DNA of 64,000 nt, taken from positions 67,437 to 131,436 of the forward strand of contig SVJM01000003.1 in assembly GCA_015068975.1 (NCBI GenBank), in the 5' to 3' direction. The stretch is from Oscillospiraceae bacterium (lineage in GTDB: Bacteria > Bacillota > Clostridia > UMGS1810). The position numbers and the translations under genes are program-made. This document shows positions 60,481 to 64,000 of this stretch, in pieces (the stretch's first letter is position 1; every line of letters starts with the position of its first letter). The notes under the pieces were generated by a model. That model was given only the letters and a program-made list of their open reading frames with translations, ran no database searches and was not told the DNA's origin.

Positions 60481-61385
60481 TATCTTGTTTTAACTTTAAA
60501 ATTTACAGCTATTATTCCTGCACACACAAGCAACAGACTTATTATGTATCTGAGATTAAATATGTTTTCTCCGAGCAATAATCCCGAAAAAATTGCTCCC
60601 GACACAGGGATAAGGAAGTTAAATATACTTAAGTCCCCTATATTGTATTTCTTAAGAAGTGTACTCCAGAGAGTTGTAGCAAAAGAGGATACAAATATCA
60701 GATACATAAGTGCTATACATCCCAAAAATGTAACCTCTATCCCTCCCTCGTAGCCAAAAAGACCTACCAATATAAGAAGGAATCCACCTATAAGGAAATT
60801 GTAGGCGGTGGCAACAAAGCTTGATATATCCTTTGACACTTTTTTGTGTATCATAGAACCAAACACAAACATAAAGGATGAAACAAACACAAAGCCTTCA
60901 CCTGAAATTGTAAACCCTTTGCCACTTAATCCCGAAATACAAACTATAAATACTCCTGTAAACCCTATTATACTTCCCATGGCTTTTTTCACTGTAATTT
61001 TGTCATCTTTGTATGCAAAGTGGGCAAGTATTATGGAAATAAACACCGAAGATGATGTGAGAAGTGTACTTACAGTGCCCGGCACATTTGATACACCGAT
61101 GTAGAAAAACAGGTACTGCAGAAATATGTACACCAACCCCAGAAGAACTACATCTGTGGCATTTTGTTTCTTAAAAGAAGGAAGCTTCTTTTGGCTGAAT
61201 GATGTAAAAATAAATACTACCACTCCTGCCGAAAAAAACCTTATCCCCGCATATAATATGGAAGAAAATATATCTCCATCCATATTAAAAAGCTCATATC
61301 CCAGCTTGATCGCAGGTATAGCACTTCCAAAAAGTATATTGCACAATGCTGCAAGAAGCATTGCTGATACAGGTAATTTTTTCAT
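60480..61385 (-). CDS. EamA-family (DMT superfamily) permease
   Basis: A 301-residue protein with ten transmembrane helices in two repeated halves, each of EamA type (first half SAMLLAALCNILFGSAIPAIKLGYELF; second half ends GLLLGENIFNLRYIISLLLVCAGIIAVNFK). The DMT superfamily exports amino acids, nucleosides or metabolites; the substrate cannot be predicted. GGAAGGAATAATAAT precedes the ATG. It stands divergently from a DeoR regulator across a 200-base region with GATTG/CAATC words. Confidence 0.87.
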   Translation of the reverse strand: MKKLPVSAMLLAALCNILFGSAIPAIKLGYELFNMDGDIFSSILYAGIRFFSAGVVVFIFTSFSQKKLPSFKKQNATDVVLLGLVYIFLQYLFFYIGVSNVPGTVSTLLTSSSVFISIILAHFAYKDDKITVKKAMGSIIGFTGVFIVCISGLSGKGFTISGEGFVFVSSFMFVFGSMIHKKVSKDISSFVATAYNFLIGGFLLILVGLFGYEGGIEVTFLGCIALMYLIFVSSFATTLWSTLLKKYNIGDLSIFNFLIPVSGAIFSGLLLGENIFNLRYIISLLLVCAGIIAVNFKVKTR

Positions 61386-61536
61386 ATTATTATTCCTTCC
61401 GAGCCTTTGAACCTTGTAGATTATATCACAAAAATATATAAATCAATTAATATTAATAAAAAATGATTGATTTTTGATTGTTTTCGTGCTACAATCAACC
61501 CATAGATTAAATAAAGCCTATTTTTATCCCTATTAT

Positions 61537-61553
61537 CAATCATATTATGATTG
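61537..61553. promoter_or_regulatory. 17-bp palindromic operator upstream of the DeoR gene
   Basis: CAATCATA and TATGATTG are exact complements with one base between. Further GATTG or CAATC words lie at about 61460-61500 and 61570-61580. The location, between the divergent EamA and DeoR genes, suggests DeoR-type autoregulation. Confidence 0.5.
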
Positions 61554-61587
61554 TATGTTGAGCGTTTGTTGATTGGATGTGAAAATT

Positions 61588-62325
61588 ATGCCATTTTATG
61601 AAAGAGAAGAAAAACTATTAGAGCTTTTGTCAGCAGAACGTCTTACTACTGTAGATGAAATCTGCGAAAAGCTCTATATAAGCAAACCAACAGTAAGGCG
61701 TGACCTTGATAAGCTGGCAAAAAAAGGTCTTATAAAAAGAACTCACGGCGGAGCTTACCTTACAAAAAACCATAACGCCAAAGAAGAGCCTTTCAGAATA
61801 AGAGAGCAGGCATCCAATGATGCGTGTTCTGTAATTGCAAAAAAAGCCGCAGAACATATCCAGGATGGCTTCGTCATTATGCTTGACGGCTCGGAATGTG
61901 CCTTCTCTATGATTCCATATCTTGCAGACTTCAAAGACTTACTTATAATTACAAACAGTGCAAAAATATCATTTATTCTGGGACAGATGGGAATAGAAAA
62001 CATTTCATCAGGCGGAAGAATGAATGTGGAAACATTGACCTTTTATGGTGAACCTGCCATAAACTGCATAAATAAATACAACGGGGATATTTGCTTCTTA
62101 TCGCCCAAAGGCATATCTCCCGAAGGATACCTTACCGACAGCTCCGACGAAGAAAATGCCATACGATATGCTATGATCAAAAATTCACGAAAAAAAGTCG
62201 TTCTATGTCAGTCAAGCAAATTTGACCAGACATATATAAATAATCTGTGTCACATATCAGAAGCAGATGAAATAATAAGCGAGTATAAGATACCGCACAA
62301 ATTCGCAACGCTCAAAAATATGTAA
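61588..62325 (+). CDS. DeoR-family transcriptional regulator
   Basis: A 245-residue regulator with a DeoR helix-turn-helix at residues 1-55 (YEREEKLLELLSAERLTTVDEICEKLYISKPTVRRDLDKLAKKGLIKRTHGGA) and a C-terminal DeoR effector domain (IMLDGSECAFSMIPYLADFKDLLIITNSAKI). DeoR-type proteins usually respond to phosphorylated sugars. The upstream TTG is in frame, but the ATG at 61588 matches the family N-terminus and has GGATG upstream. It is followed directly by a convergent AraC gene. Confidence 0.92.
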   Translation: MPFYEREEKLLELLSAERLTTVDEICEKLYISKPTVRRDLDKLAKKGLIKRTHGGAYLTKNHNAKEEPFRIREQASNDACSVIAKKAAEHIQDGFVIMLDGSECAFSMIPYLADFKDLLIITNSAKISFILGQMGIENISSGGRMNVETLTFYGEPAINCINKYNGDICFLSPKGISPEGYLTDSSDEENAIRYAMIKNSRKKVVLCQSSKFDQTYINNLCHISEADEIISEYKIPHKFATLKNM

Positions 62326-62329
62326 TATA

Positions 62330-63136
62330 TCAGGGTTTCATTCCTCGTCTGAACTCAAGTGGAGTCAAGCCGTTTGCCCTCTTAAAGCTTCTGCAAAAAT
62401 TGGTTTCGTCACTGAAGCCACACGCAAACACAATATCCTTTATAGCTTTTGAGGTAGTGACAAGAAGTCTCTTAGCCTCGTTCATACGGCAGTTATTAAG
62501 ATACTTTATCACAGAGACTCCTGTGTATTCCTTGAATTTGTGGGACATATATGAAGGAGATACGCTGAATCTCCCTGCTATAGATTCCAATGTATGTTCA
62601 GATGCATACTCTGTTTCAAGAAAATGCCCTATTTTGCTCAGCATACCCGATATATGTGTATCATCTTCATAGAAGCTTGGCGGCATAAATCTTGTAAGCA
62701 TTATGAGAAGTTCTTTTACATACAGATTTATAATATCCTCGCTCATAAAGCGGGGATTTTTGTATTCATTAAAAATTCTTTTAAATATATATTCGATTTC
62801 TTCCCTGTCTTCTCCCACTGAAACACAGTTTTCAAAGCCTTCGCTTCTGTTGTTGATAACAGAAAATACTGCCTCATTTTTGGAAAGTGAATACATCTTC
62901 TCAGGCGATATCCTTATGATATATCTTTCACAACGGCCCTTCTCCGTAAACAGCGAATGTTCTTCAAATCTGTTAAATACCGCCACAGTCCCCTCTTTTA
63001 CTGTATATTCTTTTTCTCCTGCGGTTATCTTGGCTTCTCCTTTAGCTATATATATCAATTGATGGCAATCGTGCCAGTGGTTACTTGCAACTGAAGGAAA
63101 ATCTGAAAACAAAGCAGAAACAACACACGAACTCAT
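62330..63136 (-). CDS. AraC-family transcriptional regulator (second)
   Basis: A 268-residue regulator with an N-terminal cupin (NHWHDCHQLIYIAKGEAKITAGEKEYTVKEGTVAVFNRFEEHSLF, residues 19-62) and a C-terminal AraC pair of helix-turn-helices: LESIAGRFSVSPSYMSHKFKEYTGVSVIKYLNNCRM and IKDIVFACGFSDETNFCRSFKRANGLTPLEFRR. AGGAGGGG precedes the ATG. It is divergent from the old-yellow-enzyme gene and may control it. No ATMTTGC pair of the 21-bp kind was found here, so it probably reads a different site. Confidence 0.9.
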   Translation of the reverse strand: MSSCVVSALFSDFPSVASNHWHDCHQLIYIAKGEAKITAGEKEYTVKEGTVAVFNRFEEHSLFTEKGRCERYIIRISPEKMYSLSKNEAVFSVINNRSEGFENCVSVGEDREEIEYIFKRIFNEYKNPRFMSEDIINLYVKELLIMLTRFMPPSFYEDDTHISGMLSKIGHFLETEYASEHTLESIAGRFSVSPSYMSHKFKEYTGVSVIKYLNNCRMNEAKRLLVTTSKAIKDIVFACGFSDETNFCRSFKRANGLTPLEFRRGMKP

Positions 63137-63156
63137 ACAACCCCTCCTTTTGTATC

Positions 63157-63185
63157 ATTATATCATCAGATAATAAAAAAAGCAA
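63157..63185 (-). promoter_or_regulatory. Promoter of the second AraC regulator
   Basis: On the minus strand TTGCTT, a 17-base spacer and TATAAT, 21 bases ahead of the ATG. Confidence 0.7.
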
Positions 63186-63265
63186 GAATTACATATTTTT
63201 TGACAACTTATACATACACATTTCACCTTAAGAAGTGATATCATCAAAGCAAGAGGTGATTAATT

Positions 63266-64000
63266 ATGGCAAATGTATATTTTTCAAAAGAGGATTTATT
63301 CAAAGACAAAGAAGAACTGAACGTAAACATTCCCTACTCAGAAGATGCTTCAATACTAAAAACTCCATTAAAGATAAAGGGAAAAACCATCCCCAACAGA
63401 CTTGCCTGTCAGCCTATGGAAGGCTGTGACGGAACAGCAGACGGAAGACCGGGTGAGCTTACCTTAAGAAGATACGACCGTTTTGCAAAAGGCGGTGCAG
63501 GTCTTGTATGGTATGAGGCTACTGCTGTAATGAAGGAAGCAAGAGCCAACCCCAGACAGCTATGGCTTACTACCGATAACATTTCATCATTTGAAAAACA
63601 GGTTTATGACATAAAGAACACCTGTATGAAAGAAAACGGATATGAGCCAATCGTTATTATGCAGGCAACACACTCAGGAAGATACTCCAAGCCTGACGGA
63701 GTACCTGCTCCGATTATCGCATACAACAATGCTGTCCTCGAAAAAGACAACCCTATCGACAAATCAAGAATCGTAACAGACGAATACCTTGACAGTGTAA
63801 AAGAGGCACTTATTAATTCTTCTGTACTTGCCGAGAAGGCAGGCTTTGACGGTGTGGATATCAAATGCTGTCACAGATACTTGAATTCTGAGCTTCTTTC
63901 TGCATATGAAAGAGAAGGAAGATACGGCGGAAGCATAGAAAACAGAACAAGACTCTTAAGAGAAGCTGTACAAGGTGCAATACAGTCAACAGGCAATGAT
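63266..64000 (+). CDS. NADH:flavin oxidoreductase (old yellow enzyme family), N-terminal part
   Basis: The first 245 codons; the gene continues past the right edge. After a leading segment, LKTPLKIKGKTIPNRLACQPMEGCDG opens a FMN-binding TIM barrel, KGGAGLVWYEATAVMKEARANPRQLWL follows, then VIMQATHSGRYSKP with the histidine-serine pair, and AEKAGFDGVDIKCCHRYLNSELLSAYEREGRYGGSIENRTRLLREA, the characteristic OYE core. GAGGTGATTAATT precedes the ATG. These enzymes reduce activated double bonds with NAD(P)H. The C-terminal extension that separates simple OYEs from 2,4-dienoyl-CoA-reductase types lies outside the window. Confidence 0.88.
   Translation, partial: MANVYFSKEDLFKDKEELNVNIPYSEDASILKTPLKIKGKTIPNRLACQPMEGCDGTADGRPGELTLRRYDRFAKGGAGLVWYEATAVMKEARANPRQLWLTTDNISSFEKQVYDIKNTCMKENGYEPIVIMQATHSGRYSKPDGVPAPIIAYNNAVLEKDNPIDKSRIVTDEYLDSVKEALINSSVLAEKAGFDGVDIKCCHRYLNSELLSAYEREGRYGGSIENRTRLLREAVQGAIQSTGND

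Overview
The window comes from a low-GC, endospore-forming anaerobe of the Firmicutes, class Clostridia; the genus cannot be fixed from the sequence. The evidence is the sporulation and germination gene set (yabP-yabQ, sleB-ypeB, ytfJ, dacF, a gerA-type receptor operon), the scpA-scpB-M50 protease cluster, a Na+-pumping biotin decarboxylase operon instead of respiratory genes, and strong AAGGAGG ribosome binding sites with TTGACA-17-TATAAT promoters. There is no rRNA operon, CRISPR array or prophage. The only mobile-gene trace is a 29-codon TnpV remnant.

Layout. 1-7 kb: a partial HMGL-like protein, an amidohydrolase, a small membrane protein, an acyl-CoA synthetase behind a perfect 27-bp palindrome, a divergent DUF1836 protein and a LacI-MFS pair. 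7-11 kb: yabP-yabQ-divIC-yabR divergent from sleB-ypeB. 11-12.3 kb: TnpV remnant and a DUF1016/YhcG-type nuclease-fold gene. 12.6-17.6 kb: mmdA-oadG-biotin carrier-oadB-oadA. 17.9-23.2 kb: M50 protease-scpA-scpB-DUF2953-ytfJ-dacF-rluB. 23.3-27.4 kb: gerA-gerB-gerC plus a coupled 54-aa membrane protein. 27.5-35 kb: serC-serA, DUF1015, rlmH, Y-family polymerase, ABC-F ATPase. 35-37.6 kb: TepA/ClpP-like protease and phosphoglucomutase. 37.6-39 kb: tRNA-Met, tRNA-Glu and tRNA-Ser in a hairpin-rich repeat zone, then a candidate free-standing structured RNA. 39-48 kb: a ten-gene operon for unsaturated uronate/pectin oligomers with a divergent AraC regulator. 49-51.6 kb: a secreted multidomain GH10 enzyme. 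51.8-59.3 kb: rpoC and rpoB. 59.7-64 kb: ThuA protein, EamA permease, DeoR regulator, AraC regulator and a truncated old-yellow-enzyme gene.

How parts work together. The secreted GH10 enzyme and the intracellular uronate operon carry the same two-half-site operator (ATMTTGC repeats exactly 21 bp apart) at the same distance from their start codons, which points to one AraC-family regulator, probably the one encoded between them. The decarboxylase operon would convert decarboxylation energy into a Na+ gradient and may respond to redox state. The spore genes cover cortex assembly (yabP, yabQ), cortex lysis (sleB, ypeB) and germinant sensing (ger operon with a sigma-G-like promoter).

The most unusual material is non-coding: two diverged copies of a roughly 225-bp symmetric, base-paired element after unrelated genes; a promoter-helix-terminator unit that looks like an independent RNA of about 195 nt; an array of tiny hairpins beside the tRNA genes; and a duplicated tRNA-Ser 3' end.
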